Below, in pieces: positions 1-9,064 of a DNA stretch of 64,000 nucleotides. A program made the position numbers and the translations under genes. The notes beneath the pieces were generated by a model. The model was given only the letters and a program-made list of their open reading frames with translations, did not search any database and was not told the origin of the DNA. Location of the stretch: contig JAGXAM010000007.1 in NCBI GenBank assembly GCA_019075905.1, positions 62,001 through 126,000 of the forward strand, given 5' to 3'. The DNA is from Hyphomicrobiales bacterium (GTDB taxonomy: Bacteria; Pseudomonadota; Alphaproteobacteria; Rhizobiales; Beijerinckiaceae). The first letter of the stretch is position 1; the number at the start of each line of letters is the position of its first letter.

Positions 1-322
1 GCATGACTCAAGGGCGATCCCAGCAAAAGCGGCAAGCATAACGCCATGCCTGCAACAATATGTTTCGAGACTCCAGCATATTTCATTTTCATCTCCGGCG
101 ACGAATCATGCCTATACGCATCAAACATGTCATATTACGGCAATCTGGTCCCGCAGCCACGGACTTTGTTCATTAACTACAATCTGGAATTCCAAGCGCC
201 ACGTGAGTTCATCAACTGGCTGTTCACGACTGTCAATCATCCAATCCATTGTCCAAGAAACTGTTGCGCAATTTATCGAAAATTGCAACAATAGGTGCTT
301 GTGTTGGTTGTGGAGTGCTGCG
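1..322. other. Intergenic leader, no gene recognised
   Basis: No convincing coding region is seen here. The short open frames at 46-294 (plus) and 130-447 (minus) have no family-like features. An imperfect inverted repeat at 263-289 (GTTGC arms around an AT-rich centre) lies about 35 bases upstream of the transpeptidase start and could be an operator or a leader hairpin. The left edge is the window boundary, so upstream context is missing. Confidence 0.4.
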
Positions 323-1081
323 ATGCGTAAATTGTCTTTATTTGTCTTGGGTTTATTTGCATTGGTCTGGTTTGTTGCTCCTGCCGCGGCAAATGTCCGA
401 ATCGATATTAACCTCTCTGCCGAGCGCATGCACGTGCAAGCAGACAACGGTCAAGTTTATGACTGGCGCATTTCTTCAGCGCGTCGCGGCTACATCACGC
501 CGGACGGAAATTTCCGCCCGCAAAGCCTGCAGGTGATGCATTATTCGCACAAATATCACAATGCGCCCATGCCGCATGCGATATTTTTCCACGGCGGCTA
601 TGCCATTCATGGTGGCTATTCCGCAGCGTCAATGGGCGTGCCGCGCTCGCACGGCTGCGTCCGCCTCACCAACGCCCATGCGGCAGTGTTGTTTGCACTG
701 GTGCGCAGAGAAGGCGCTAGCATCCACATTTACGGCCAGCCGCCGGCATCGATTTATGCCAGGGCGGCACGTCCTACATATCGCAAGCCACACCATGTCG
801 CCTATCGCATGCAGCGCGTGCGAATTACGGCCATCCGCCACATCCGGGTGCGCTATATCCGCTATGTCCGGCATGAAGTGCGCGGTCACTGGTATCGCCG
901 CCGCATCGTTGCCTGGCGCTGGCAGACCCGGCGCTATGTCCATTATGCGATGGTGCACCGCATCGTGCGTGCCCGTAGCCATGCGCTGGCCTATGCGCCC
1001 AGCTATCATCACGCAGCGCGCTACCCGTCCGTGCGCGCATGGCAGTACTACCCACTGCCGTCCTACCTGCTGACGAAGTGA
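323..1081 (+). CDS. L,D-transpeptidase (YkuD family), exported, with basic C-terminal tail
   Basis: Secreted enzyme of about 252 residues that probably makes L,D cross-links in peptidoglycan or attaches proteins to it. Residues 1-23 form a signal peptide (MRKL, hydrophobic core, cleavage after AAA). The YkuD domain spans about 25-138 and carries the active-site signature SHGCVR at 109-114 (Cys112 nucleophile, His96 and His110 nearby). From about 141 to the end the protein is strikingly rich in Arg, His and Tyr, which is unlike the usual short C terminus. The frame is open upstream to 203, but the ATG at 323 is chosen because it begins the signal peptide. The downstream neighbour purU is convergent. 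The substrate is not predictable. Confidence 0.85.
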   Translation: MRKLSLFVLGLFALVWFVAPAAANVRIDINLSAERMHVQADNGQVYDWRISSARRGYITPDGNFRPQSLQVMHYSHKYHNAPMPHAIFFHGGYAIHGGYSAASMGVPRSHGCVRLTNAHAAVLFALVRREGASIHIYGQPPASIYARAARPTYRKPHHVAYRMQRVRITAIRHIRVRYIRYVRHEVRGHWYRRRIVAWRWQTRRYVHYAMVHRIVRARSHALAYAPSYHHAARYPSVRAWQYYPLPSYLLTK

Positions 1082-1152
1082 CAAAGGCACACCTGTCTGA
1101 TTGACTGCGGAGGGTTGCCATCGCCAGGCAAGGGCCGGCGCAGACTTGCTTG

Positions 1153-2007
1153 TCAATCGGGGAAAACCACGGTCCTGCGGCCGTGGGGCAGCACCCGATC
1201 CTCAAGATGCAGCCGCAACGCGCGCGCCAGCACCCGGCGCTCGATGTCGCGGCCCTTGCGAACCAGCGTTTCAGGCGTATCGCGGTGGCTGATACGCTCG
1301 ACATCCTGTTCGATGATCGGACCTTCGTCGAGGTCGGACGTGACGTAATGCGCTGTCGCGCCGATGAGTTTGACACCGCGCTCGTGCGCCTGGTGATAGG
1401 GTCTCGCACCCTTGAATCCCGGCAGAAACGAGTGGTGGATGTTGATGCAGCGGCCTGAGAGTTTCGCGGTCAGGCCATCGGACAACACCTGCATATAGCG
1501 GGCCAGCACCACGAGATCGACATCCGCAGACCGGATGATCTCCCAGATTTGCGCCTCTTGTTCCATTTTCGTTTGTTTGGTGATCGGCAAATAATGAAAC
1601 GGGACATCGCCGAAATCGAGATGCTGGTAGGAGTCGCGCGGATAATTGGAGATGATGGCAACGAGATCCATGGCAAGCTCGCCAATGCGCCAACGATAAA
1701 GCAGGTCGGCGAGGCAATGGTCGAATTTTGAGACCAGAATGACCACGCGGCGGTTCTGCTGATAGGGGCGCAGCAGCAAGGTCATGGCAAAATTCCGCGC
1801 TGTCACCGCCAGCGCGTCCTTGAGCTGCTGCGCGTCTTGCGTGGCTTCAAACACCACGCGCATGAAGAACCGCCCGGTTTCGACATCATCGAACTGCTGC
1901 GCATCGAGAATATTGCCGCCTTCGGCAGCCAGAACCGCCGAGACCGCGGCAACAATGCCGGGGCGGTCCGGGCAGGAAATCGTGAGAACATGCTGCATGG
2001 TGGACAT
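1153..2007 (-). CDS. purU: Formyltetrahydrofolate deformylase
   Basis: Hydrolyses 10-formyl-tetrahydrofolate to formate and tetrahydrofolate, balancing one-carbon pools and feeding formate to purine synthesis. About 284 residues, the normal family length. An N-terminal ACT domain (about 5-80, starting [12 protein letters not shown]) is followed by a formyltransferase-fold domain (about 88-265). Catalytic residues are visible as Asn189 and His191 in [10 protein letters not shown] and Asp227 in SDLDEGP. The frame is open to 2055, but the ATG at 2007 fits family N termini and has an AAAGG ribosome site. It is transcribed alone, divergently from the SDR gene and convergently with the transpeptidase. 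Confidence 0.93.
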   Translation of the reverse strand: MSTMQHVLTISCPDRPGIVAAVSAVLAAEGGNILDAQQFDDVETGRFFMRVVFEATQDAQQLKDALAVTARNFAMTLLLRPYQQNRRVVILVSKFDHCLADLLYRWRIGELAMDLVAIISNYPRDSYQHLDFGDVPFHYLPITKQTKMEQEAQIWEIIRSADVDLVVLARYMQVLSDGLTAKLSGRCINIHHSFLPGFKGARPYHQAHERGVKLIGATAHYVTSDLDEGPIIEQDVERISHRDTPETLVRKGRDIERRVLARALRLHLEDRVLPHGRRTVVFPD

Positions 2008-2160
2008 GGGAGGCCTTTGCGGGGGGGGGCTGCGAAAATGGAATTTATGTTCCATTCTAGCTGGCTTTCAGAATATTTCAACCGTTAGAGCTGGCTGTGT
2101 TGACGCTGCCGGGGAAATGCAGCACCAAGCTTTGCCCCTGTTTTCCCATGAGGTAAAGCC

Positions 2161-2973
2161 ATGCCCCCCGCCCCCCGCTTGCGTGGCCAGACGGCGCTGA
2201 TCACCGGCGCATCGCGCGGCATCGGCCTTTCCGTGGCCAAGCGCTTTGCCGCCGAAGGCGCCAACGTGATGATCACCCATGTCGGTGATGGCCCCCTGGC
2301 CGGAAGCATCGTCGAAAACCTCCATGAAATCAGTCGTGCCGAGGGTTTTGATGCCCGTCACCTCGCCCGCGAGGCCGATGTTGGTGATCCGGCGGCAGCG
2401 CAAGCGGTCGTGCATCATGGTGTGGCGCATTTTGGCCGGCTTGATTGTCTCGTCAACAACGCCGGCATCCAGGCACCAACGCCGTCCGATGGCTGGGACG
2501 ATGCGACTTTCGCCCGAATCATCGCCGTGACCCTGATGGGCGCGGCCTACAGCGCCCGCGCCGTCTTGCAGCATTTCCACTCACACCCGGGCGGCGGCAC
2601 GATCATCAACACCTCCAGCGTTCATGAAATCATCCCGAAACCCGGCTATCTCGCCTATTCGCTCGCCAAGGGCGGGCTTGGCAACCTCACCCGCACCCTG
2701 GCGCTGGAATCAGCGGCAAGCGGTGTGCGAGTCAACGCCGTCGCCCCTGGCGCCGTCCTCACCGACATGAACGCAAGCTGGGCGCAGGATCCCCAAGCCA
2801 AAGCCCGCGTCGAGGCGCATATTCCGCTTGGCCGCGCCGCAACCCCTGAGGAAATCGCTGGAATCTTTGCCTTTCTGGCCAGTTCCGACGCCGCCTATAT
2901 CACCGGCCAGACGATCTATGCTTGCGGTGGCCTGACCCTTTACGGCGATTTCCTGAACAATTGGGCCTCTTGA
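2161..2973 (+). CDS. Short-chain dehydrogenase/reductase (glucose 1-dehydrogenase-like)
   Basis: Classical SDR oxidoreductase of 270 residues. It has the NAD(P)-binding motif TGASRGIG at 15-22, NNAG at 99-102, and a catalytic Ser around 152-153 with Tyr166 and Lys170 (YSLAK). The best family match is the glucose 1-dehydrogenase/3-ketoacyl-ACP-reductase-like group; the substrate cannot be assigned. GAGGTAAAG lies just before the ATG. It is followed after 31 bases by the nitrilase-like gene and then an esterase, all on the plus strand, so the three probably form one operon of small-molecule metabolism. Confidence 0.85.
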   Translation: MPPAPRLRGQTALITGASRGIGLSVAKRFAAEGANVMITHVGDGPLAGSIVENLHEISRAEGFDARHLAREADVGDPAAAQAVVHHGVAHFGRLDCLVNNAGIQAPTPSDGWDDATFARIIAVTLMGAAYSARAVLQHFHSHPGGGTIINTSSVHEIIPKPGYLAYSLAKGGLGNLTRTLALESAASGVRVNAVAPGAVLTDMNASWAQDPQAKARVEAHIPLGRAATPEEIAGIFAFLASSDAAYITGQTIYACGGLTLYGDFLNNWAS

Positions 2974-3004
2974 CGTTCGCCTGGCCCGCGCCGACACTGG
3001 CGCC

Positions 3005-3841
3005 ATGAAAGTTGCGCTCATCCAGATGAATTCCGGCCCGGACAAGGCTGCCAACCTCGCCAGTGCGGCGCGCCTCATCGAGCATGCTGTTGTCGAGGAA
3101 AAGCCGGACTGGATCGGCCTGCCGGAAGTGTTCGACTGCCTAGGCGGCAGCCGCGCCGACAAGCTCGCCGCTGCTGAGACCCTGCCGGGCGGCCCCGCCT
3201 ATGCCATGCTGCAGGGCCTCGCCCGCCGGCACGGCGTCTTCATCCATGGCGGCTCCGTTCTTGAGCGCGGTGGCAGCGATGGACGCCTGCACAATACCAC
3301 GCTGGTCTTCGACCGCAGCGGCACGGAAGTCGCCCGCTACCGCAAGATCCACATGTTCGACATCACCACGCCCGACGGGCATGTCTACAAGGAAAGCGCC
3401 ACATTTGCGCCCGGCGATGCGCTTGCCACCTATCGCTGCGGTGACATGTTGGTCGGCTGCGCCATCTGCTATGACCTGCGCTTCCCGCAATTGTTCCAGA
3501 ATTTGGCCAGGGCCGGTGCCGACATGATCGCGCTACCCTCCGCCTTCACCCTGCAAACCGGCCGCGACCATTGGGACGTGCTGTTGCGGGCCCGTGCCAT
3601 CGAAACCCAGACCTGGCTTTGCGCTCCTGCACAATGGGGGGCATTTGCCTCGGGCAATGAAACCCGCCAGACCTATGGCCACTCTCTCGTCGCCGACCCC
3701 TGGGGCCAGATCATCGCGAGCGCCAGCGATGGCACAGGCATCGTCAGCGCCCGGCTTGATCGCCGCCGCAACGCCGAGGTTCGCGCCCTGATGCCCGTCG
3801 CCGCCCATATTGTCCCTCTCCCGGAAGGTAGCCAGCAATGA
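3005..3841 (+). CDS. Carbon-nitrogen hydrolase (Nit1/Nit2-type amidase)
   Basis: Nitrilase-superfamily amidase of 278 residues. The Glu-Lys-Cys triad is Glu41 (GLPEVFD), Lys114 (YRKIHMFD) and Cys155 (CAICYDLRF). The RKIHMFDI stretch resembles the Nit1/Nit2 group, whose characterised members hydrolyse deaminated glutathione or omega-amides; by family this is a metabolite-repair enzyme, and the exact substrate is inference. The stop overlaps the start of the next gene in an ATGA, implying translational coupling with the esterase. Confidence 0.85.
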   Translation: MKVALIQMNSGPDKAANLASAARLIEHAVVEEKPDWIGLPEVFDCLGGSRADKLAAAETLPGGPAYAMLQGLARRHGVFIHGGSVLERGGSDGRLHNTTLVFDRSGTEVARYRKIHMFDITTPDGHVYKESATFAPGDALATYRCGDMLVGCAICYDLRFPQLFQNLARAGADMIALPSAFTLQTGRDHWDVLLRARAIETQTWLCAPAQWGAFASGNETRQTYGHSLVADPWGQIIASASDGTGIVSARLDRRRNAEVRALMPVAAHIVPLPEGSQQ

Positions 3842-4860
3842 CCTCGTCACCTTTGGAGCGTCTTGATATTGATCGCCTTCTGGCGCCCGAGGCCCGCCGC
3901 ACCCCGGAAATGGCCGGCCTCTGGGACTGGATCCAGAGCGAAGACGCCAAAGACCCCGATTTCGGCAAGACCTTGCCCGCCGCCGAATTGCGCGCCCTGC
4001 AATTTCGTCTCAGCCGGAAATGGAACCAGGACCTCCCGGATGTCGCGGTGGCGCGCCGCTTTACCATCCCCGGCCTCATGGCGGCGCCGCCGGTTCCTGT
4101 GGAACTGATTGTCCCGCATCAGGCCCGGCCCGGCGCCTTGCTTCAGGCCCATGGCGGCTGCTGGGCTTTCGGCAATCTCGACAGCCATCAGCGTTTCAAG
4201 CGCCTGCTGGCCATCGAAACAGGCACCGCTTTGCTCAGCGTCGATTACCGGCTCGCACCCGAGCACCCCTTTCCCGCCGCGCTGGAAGACATGCAGGCGG
4301 CCTGGCGCTGGCTTCTGGATCAGGCGAAGACCGAAGCGGCATTCAACGGCCCGCTGGTCGTCACCGGCGACAGCGCCGGCGCCAACCTCGCCCTGGCCCT
4401 GACCTTGCGCGAACAGGAACTGCGCCGGCCCGCGCCCCATGCCGCCATGCTGTTTTACGGCGTTTATGGTGAGGACCTCGACAGCCCGTCCTACCAGCGT
4501 TTTGCCACCGGTTACGGCCTGACCCGCGAGCTCATGCAGCGCTGCTTCAATTTTTATGCGCCGGACGAGGGCCCGGATGCGGCGCGGCACGATTCCCTCG
4601 TCAGCCCGCTTCATGCCAGCGAGACGGCACTGGCGCGCCTGCCGCCGCTGTTCCTCAACGCTGCCTCGCTCGACGTGCTGCTCTGCGACACCCTCAACCT
4701 CGCGCGGCGCCTCGATAGCGTCGGTGCCAGCTATGAATTGGCGATGCACGAAGGCGTGCACCACGGCTTCATGCAATTTTCCGCCTATCTCGAAGAAGCA
4801 CGCCGCGCCATCATGCTGGCCGGCAATTTTTTCAAGAGAACCTTCCCGGCGCGCGCCTGA
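3838..4860 (+). CDS. Alpha/beta hydrolase, hormone-sensitive-lipase (fold-3) family
   Basis: Cytoplasmic esterase of 340 residues with no signal peptide. The triad is Ser179 in GDSAG (177-181), Asp279 in SLDVLL and His309 in VHHGF. The oxyanion motif reads HGGCW at 105-109, where most relatives have HGGG or HGGA. Its start overlaps the stop of the nitrilase-like gene by four bases, so it is the last gene of the SDR-amidase-esterase unit. The substrate is unknown; short-chain acyl esters are typical for the family. Confidence 0.85.
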   Translation: MTSSPLERLDIDRLLAPEARRTPEMAGLWDWIQSEDAKDPDFGKTLPAAELRALQFRLSRKWNQDLPDVAVARRFTIPGLMAAPPVPVELIVPHQARPGALLQAHGGCWAFGNLDSHQRFKRLLAIETGTALLSVDYRLAPEHPFPAALEDMQAAWRWLLDQAKTEAAFNGPLVVTGDSAGANLALALTLREQELRRPAPHAAMLFYGVYGEDLDSPSYQRFATGYGLTRELMQRCFNFYAPDEGPDAARHDSLVSPLHASETALARLPPLFLNAASLDVLLCDTLNLARRLDSVGASYELAMHEGVHHGFMQFSAYLEEARRAIMLAGNFFKRTFPARA

Positions 4861-5028
4861 AATCCAGGTTGCCATCATCCGGCCATATCAATGCATGCAA
4901 TGCACTTGTCATGACATCAGCTTTGCTCTAAGGCCTTCGTATCAGGCAAGCGGAATTTGAGGTTTCGTGGGCGCTTTCGCGCGCGCGTCCTCTCTCGCTG
5001 GCCTTGCCAGAAATCTAGGACACGAGCG

Positions 5029-5259
5029 ATGAAAGCCGATACGCATCCGAAATATCACATGATCAAAGTGGTCATGACCGATGGAACCGAATTTACCACC
5101 CGCTCGACCTATGGCAAGGAAGGCGATCAGCTCAACCTTGACATTGACCCGACGACCCATCCCGCCTGGACCGGCGGCTCGCAGCATCTGCTCGATCGCG
5201 GTGGCCGCCTGTCGAAGTTCAACAGCCGCTTCTCCGGCATGACCTTCGGCAAGAAATAA
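5029..5259 (+). CDS. rpmE: 50S ribosomal protein L31 (cysteine-free form)
   Basis: Ribosomal protein L31 of 76 residues, located at the central protuberance and inter-subunit bridge. Recognised from [10 protein letters not shown] and the block [12 protein letters not shown], typical of alphaproteobacteria. It contains no Cys, so it lacks the zinc-binding CxxC pairs of the C+ paralogue. The frame is open upstream to 4957, but the ATG at 5029 fits family length and has AGGA in front. The next gene, rplS, is 110 bases downstream on the same strand. Confidence 0.95.
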   Translation: MKADTHPKYHMIKVVMTDGTEFTTRSTYGKEGDQLNLDIDPTTHPAWTGGSQHLLDRGGRLSKFNSRFSGMTFGKK

Positions 5260-5369
5260 AACCTTTCAGCAAAAGACGTGTGGCGAGATGATAGCCACGC
5301 CCATTCACAACAGCGCGCCGAAACGCCCGTGACCGCGAAAAGCGGCACAATCGGCAAGGAGTTACAGCC

Positions 5370-5750
5370 ATGAACATCATTCAGACGCTTGAGGCCGAAC
5401 AGGCCGCCAAACTGGTCAGTCTTCGTGCTGTGCCGGAATTTCGCGCCGGCGATACGCTGGTGGTGAACGTCAAGGTCAAGGAAGGCGACCGCACCCGCGT
5501 GCAGGCCTATGAAGGCATCTGCATCGCCCGCAATGGCGGCGGCCTGAACGAGAGCTTCACCGTTCGCAAGATTTCCTATGGCGAGGGCGTCGAGCGCGTC
5601 TTTCCGATCCACTCCCCGAATATCGACTCGATCAAGGTGATCCGTCGCGGCGCGGTGCGGCGCGCCAAGCTTTATTACCTGCGTGACCGTCGCGGCAAGT
5701 CGGCTCGAATTGCCGAGCGCATCGACACCAAGGCGCAGCCCGCAAAATAA
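5370..5750 (+). CDS. rplS: 50S ribosomal protein L19
   Basis: Ribosomal protein L19, 126 residues, at the 30S-50S interface. Typical blocks are [22 protein letters not shown] and [15 protein letters not shown] strong AAGGAG site lies 8 bases before the ATG. In many bacteria rplS follows rpsP-rimM-trmD; here it follows rpmE and precedes leuC, so the usual trmD neighbours are missing, although rplS-leuC adjacency is common in alphaproteobacteria. Confidence 0.97.
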   Translation: MNIIQTLEAEQAAKLVSLRAVPEFRAGDTLVVNVKVKEGDRTRVQAYEGICIARNGGGLNESFTVRKISYGEGVERVFPIHSPNIDSIKVIRRGAVRRAKLYYLRDRRGKSARIAERIDTKAQPAK

Positions 5751-5816
5751 TCCGCGGCGGCAGAGCCTGTCGCCAGCGCTTGTCCAGCAACATTTGCCAT
5801 CATCCGGATCGACACC

Positions 5817-7229
5817 ATGAGCAGCACCGCACCGCGCACGCTTTATGACAAAATCTGGGATGACCATGTCATCGAGACCAGCGCGGACGGCAGCAGCCTG
5901 ATTTATATCGACCGGCATCTGGTGCATGAAGTCACCAGCCCGCAGGCCTTCGAGGGCCTGCGCATGACCGAGCGCAAGGTGCGTGCCCCGCAAAAGACTT
6001 TGGCGGTGGTTGATCACAACGTTCCCACCACCGACCGCTCGCAAGGCATTGCCGACGAAGAGAGCCGTATCCAGATCGACCAGCTCGCCAAGAATGCTGC
6101 CGACTTCGGCGTCGAATATTACGATGCCTTCGACAAGCGCCAGGGCGTCGTTCACATCATCGGGCCGGAACAGGGCTTCACCCTGCCAGGAACCACCATT
6201 GTCTGCGGCGACAGCCATACCTCGACCCACGGTGCCTTTGGCGCCCTCGCACATGGTATTGGCACGTCCGAAGTCGAGCATGTGCTCGCCACCCAGACCC
6301 TGATCCAGCAAAAAGCCAAGAACATGCTGGTCGAGGTCAAGGGAACCCTGCCTGATCACATCACCGCCAAGGACATCATCCTGGCGATCATCGGCAAGAT
6401 CGGCACAGCGGGTGGCACCGGCCACGTCATCGAATATGCCGGGGAAGCGATCCGCGCACTGTCGATGGAAGGGCGGATGACCGTCTGCAACATGTCGATC
6501 GAGGGCGGGGCCCGCGCCGGCCTGATCGCCCCCGACGAAAAGACCTTTGCCTACCTGGCTGGCCGCCCGAAGGCGCCGAAGGGCGCCGATTTCGAGGCCG
6601 CCAAGGCCTATTGGTCAACGCTGCACAGCGATCCCGGCGCGCATTTTGATGCGCATATCGTGCTCGATGCCAGCAACCTGCCGCCGATCGTCACCTGGGG
6701 CACCAGCCCGCAGGACGTCGCCTCGATTGAAGGCGTGGTGCCCGCCATCAGCGCCGATATGCCCGAGACCAAGCGCGCCAGCCTGGAGCGCGCCCTCGCC
6801 TATATGGGCCTCAAGGGCGGCGAAAATATCGCCGACATCGCCATCGACCGGGTTTTCATCGGTTCTTGCACCAACGGCCGCATTGAAGACCTGCGCGCTG
6901 CCGCCAAGATCGTCGCCGGCCACAAGGTCGCCGCCCGTGTCAATGCCATGGTGGTGCCGGGTTCGGGGCTCGTGAAGGCGCAGGCCGAGGCGGAGGGCCT
7001 CGACAAGGTTTTCCTCGATGCCGGTTTTGAATGGCGCGAGGCGGGCTGCTCCATGTGCCTTGCCATGAACCCCGACAAACTGGCGCCGGGCGAGCGTTGC
7101 GCTTCGACCTCCAACCGCAATTTCGAAGGGCGTCAGGGCTATCGCGGCCGCACCCATCTGGTGTCGCCGGCCATGGCCGCCGCCGCGGCCATAGCCGGGC
7201 GTTTCGTTGACATCAGAACCTGGAAATAA
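5817..7229 (+). CDS. leuC: 3-isopropylmalate dehydratase large subunit
   Basis: Large subunit of isopropylmalate isomerase (leucine biosynthesis), 470 residues. The three [4Fe-4S] ligands are visible: Cys351 (IGSCTNGR), Cys411 and Cys414 (AGCSMC), matching the E. coli spacing. Substrate-site blocks [11 protein letters not shown] (130-140) and GGARAG are present. It needs the small subunit LeuD, which is not in this window: the next gene is a convergent DUF2794 gene. It follows rplS by 66 bases on the same strand and may be read through from the ribosomal genes. Confidence 0.96.
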   Translation: MSSTAPRTLYDKIWDDHVIETSADGSSLIYIDRHLVHEVTSPQAFEGLRMTERKVRAPQKTLAVVDHNVPTTDRSQGIADEESRIQIDQLAKNAADFGVEYYDAFDKRQGVVHIIGPEQGFTLPGTTIVCGDSHTSTHGAFGALAHGIGTSEVEHVLATQTLIQQKAKNMLVEVKGTLPDHITAKDIILAIIGKIGTAGGTGHVIEYAGEAIRALSMEGRMTVCNMSIEGGARAGLIAPDEKTFAYLAGRPKAPKGADFEAAKAYWSTLHSDPGAHFDAHIVLDASNLPPIVTWGTSPQDVASIEGVVPAISADMPETKRASLERALAYMGLKGGENIADIAIDRVFIGSCTNGRIEDLRAAAKIVAGHKVAARVNAMVVPGSGLVKAQAEAEGLDKVFLDAGFEWREAGCSMCLAMNPDKLAPGERCASTSNRNFEGRQGYRGRTHLVSPAMAAAAAIAGRFVDIRTWK

Positions 7230-7235
7230 TCCGGC

Positions 7236-7634
7236 TCAGCTTCGCACCAATGCCGGCTTTTTTTCCAGCACGCCCAGCACCCGGCGCAAATCATGGCCGC
7301 GCCGCAGCACAAAGCCTTGCGCATTGGTGACGCTGAACGCCCCCTGGCGCCGCGTCAGCGCCGGGTTTTTCTCGATCACATAGAGCGGGTGCTCGGCAGA
7401 ACGGCGGAATACCGCGAACACCGCCTTTTGCGCGCTGAAATCCATGGCATAATCGCGCCATTCGCCCTCAGCGACCCTGCGGCCATAAAGCCCCATGATT
7501 TCGCGCAATTCCGCCCGGGTGAAGGTCACCGGCCCGGTGACGCCCACCGGGCCCGGCGCATATGAAGACGACGACAGCGCCCGTTGGGGCACTGCCGTCG
7601 CATGAAGATAAGTCACGGTGTCATCGTCGCTCAT
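7236..7634 (-). CDS. DUF2794 family protein
   Basis: Small cytoplasmic protein of 132 residues, function unknown. It matches the alphaproteobacterial DUF2794 family: FTRAELREIMGLYGRRVAEG (about 38-57), EWRDYAMDF, FAVFRRSAEHPLYVIEK and the C-terminal VLRRGHDLRRVL. The frame extends to 7811, but the ATG at 7634 (MSDDDTVTYL) is preceded by an AAAGG site and gives the family length. It is convergent with leuC with a 6-base gap, and downstream of the DUF4167 gene on the same strand. Confidence 0.75.
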   Translation of the reverse strand: MSDDDTVTYLHATAVPQRALSSSSYAPGPVGVTGPVTFTRAELREIMGLYGRRVAEGEWRDYAMDFSAQKAVFAVFRRSAEHPLYVIEKNPALTRRQGAFSVTNAQGFVLRRGHDLRRVLGVLEKKPALVRS

Positions 7635-7692
7635 GAAGCCGCCTTTTGCTGCATGATGACAATAACAGGCGCGCTCTGCAAGCCTGTTGGTA

Positions 7693-8757
7693 TCAGTCCA
7701 CCAATCCGGCGTCGCTGGCATTGCGCGCCGCATCAGCTTCCATTTCCGCCTTGGTGCGACGACGGCGGCGCGGCTTGTCTTCGGCAGTGGCCTCGGGCGC
7801 GGCATCTGCATGGCGCTCCGCCGCTACAGGTGCAGGCGTCTCAACCACTGGCCGGGTCGGCGCGGTGATAAAAGCCGGCAGGGCAGCAGCGGCGGTGCTT
7901 TCCGGGAAATCGCGTTCGGGCATGGCGGGCGCCACAGCATTTTCGCGCCGCCCTTCCGGGCGCGGGGCATCGAATTTGGCCCCCTCGATACGCGGCTGCT
8001 CGGAGCGCGGCAAATCCTGCCGCGGCTGGTCCGGCCTTGGCTGATCATAGCGAAAATCGCGCGGCCGCCGCTGGCCATTCTGGTTTTGGTTTTGGTTCTG
8101 GTTCTGGCGATCAAGATAGAAGCCACGTTCCGGCCGCGGATTGCGATTGTCGCCGCGGTTGTCACTCCGGTTGTCGGGACGATTATCCCCGCGATTGTCA
8201 AATCTTTGCCCGTTGGGCTGGCGTGCATAATCGGGGCGGTCCTGCCGTGGCTGGTCAGCTCTAGGCTGTTCCTGGCGCGCATAATCGGGACGCGGCGCAG
8301 CGTCATTGCGCTCCTGCATGCTGCCGGCACGCTCCGGCACAGCCTGCCCCCCGGCACCATGATAACCATTGGCCTGCGGCTGCGGCGGCGCCAGGCGCTC
8401 ATGGGGCGAGGCAAACCGGTCAGGCAGAATGCTGAAATCCTCATCATCGTCGCTGTCATCGGCCTCGCTGCCCGGCGCCATGCCGCCCTGTGCCTGCTGC
8501 TGCTGCAACTGCGCGGCAGCGATGAGCCGGAAATAATGTTCGGCATGCTGCAAATAGCTTTCCGCCATCACCGGATCGCCAGACGTCTGCGCATCGCGCG
8601 CCAGTTGCAGATATTTTTCCGCAATATGATGGGCCGTACCCCGGATTTTGACATCGGGCCCGTTCGATTCGTAGGAACGTGTCAGCGGGTTGGGCCCGCG
8701 CCTGTTGTTATTATTATTGTTGCGACCGCGCATACGCTTGTTTTGACCTTGTCTCAT
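7693..8757 (-). CDS. DUF4167 domain protein, low-complexity basic tail
   Basis: Protein of 354 residues. The N terminus has a run of six Asn after RMRGR, then the conserved DUF4167 block (about 20-95: NPLTRSYESNGPDVKIRG, then HIAEKYLQLARDAQ). The rest is disordered, with Gln-rich, (QN)n and D-N-R repeats and a basic end (KPRRRRRTKAEME). This RGG/RNA-binding-like look suggests nucleic-acid association, but the function is not established. In many alphaproteobacteria this gene neighbours prmC and prfA; here prmC is upstream on the same strand and prfA is absent. Confidence 0.8.
   Translation of the reverse strand: MRQGQNKRMRGRNNNNNNRRGPNPLTRSYESNGPDVKIRGTAHHIAEKYLQLARDAQTSGDPVMAESYLQHAEHYFRLIAAAQLQQQQAQGGMAPGSEADDSDDDEDFSILPDRFASPHERLAPPQPQANGYHGAGGQAVPERAGSMQERNDAAPRPDYARQEQPRADQPRQDRPDYARQPNGQRFDNRGDNRPDNRSDNRGDNRNPRPERGFYLDRQNQNQNQNQNGQRRPRDFRYDQPRPDQPRQDLPRSEQPRIEGAKFDAPRPEGRRENAVAPAMPERDFPESTAAAALPAFITAPTRPVVETPAPVAAERHADAAPEATAEDKPRRRRRTKAEMEADAARNASDAGLVD
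8080..8107 (-). repeat. Hexanucleotide repeat encoding (Gln-Asn)n
   Basis: About 4.5 copies of a 6-base unit (TGGTTT/TGGTTC on the plus strand), coding for alternating Gln and Asn in the DUF4167 protein. The unit length keeps the frame, so copy-number slippage would lengthen or shorten the low-complexity tail without a frameshift. A second imperfect repeat at about 8140-8200 encodes D-N-R units. Confidence 0.7.
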
Positions 8758-9064
8758 AGCTGACCTTCGCTAACGAACGACAATTTGCGTGCAAGGATTC
8801 GACGGCTCCGCGAGCCCGCGTGTCGAACCTCAATTGTCAACCAAATTGGTTAAACCTCACTGGATCGCCGCCAACAGCGGATAACGCGATCCACACCCCC
8901 GCTCCCCACATCGGCTCAATCATGCCTTGGTATCGCACTATCCAAGCTCGGATTTTTCCAAATCTTGAGGTTGAAATGCAACTTGGTCAAAACGCGCGCA
9001 AACCATCCAGTCGCGTCAGGTCTCAATTTTCCAGAGCTGCACTCTCTCCATACTCTGTTTGTTG
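8758..9064. other. Gap between prmC and DUF4167 genes; 5' leader with hairpin
   Basis: No coding region is supported in these 307 bases. The part next to the DUF4167 start holds a strong hairpin (8798-8827). A near-perfect palindrome AACCAAATTGGTT lies at 8839-8851. The stretch 8850-9060 is comparatively rich in A and T and lacks codon structure. I see no clear sigma-70 promoter. Confidence 0.4.
8798..8827 (-). promoter_or_regulatory. Two-part hairpin in the leader of the DUF4167 gene
   Basis: Nested inverted repeat: outer arms TTCGAC and GTCGAA, inner arms GGCTC and GAGCC around a CGC loop, with a 5-base asymmetric bulge. It begins 41 bases upstream of the DUF4167 start on the minus strand, so it would sit in the 5' untranslated region. 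There is no U tract on the minus strand, so it does not look like a terminator. Confidence 0.4.

Noticed and set aside
4909-4918. 10-bp palindrome TGTCATGACA before rpmE
   Set aside because: Too short and common by chance to call as an operator without conservation data.
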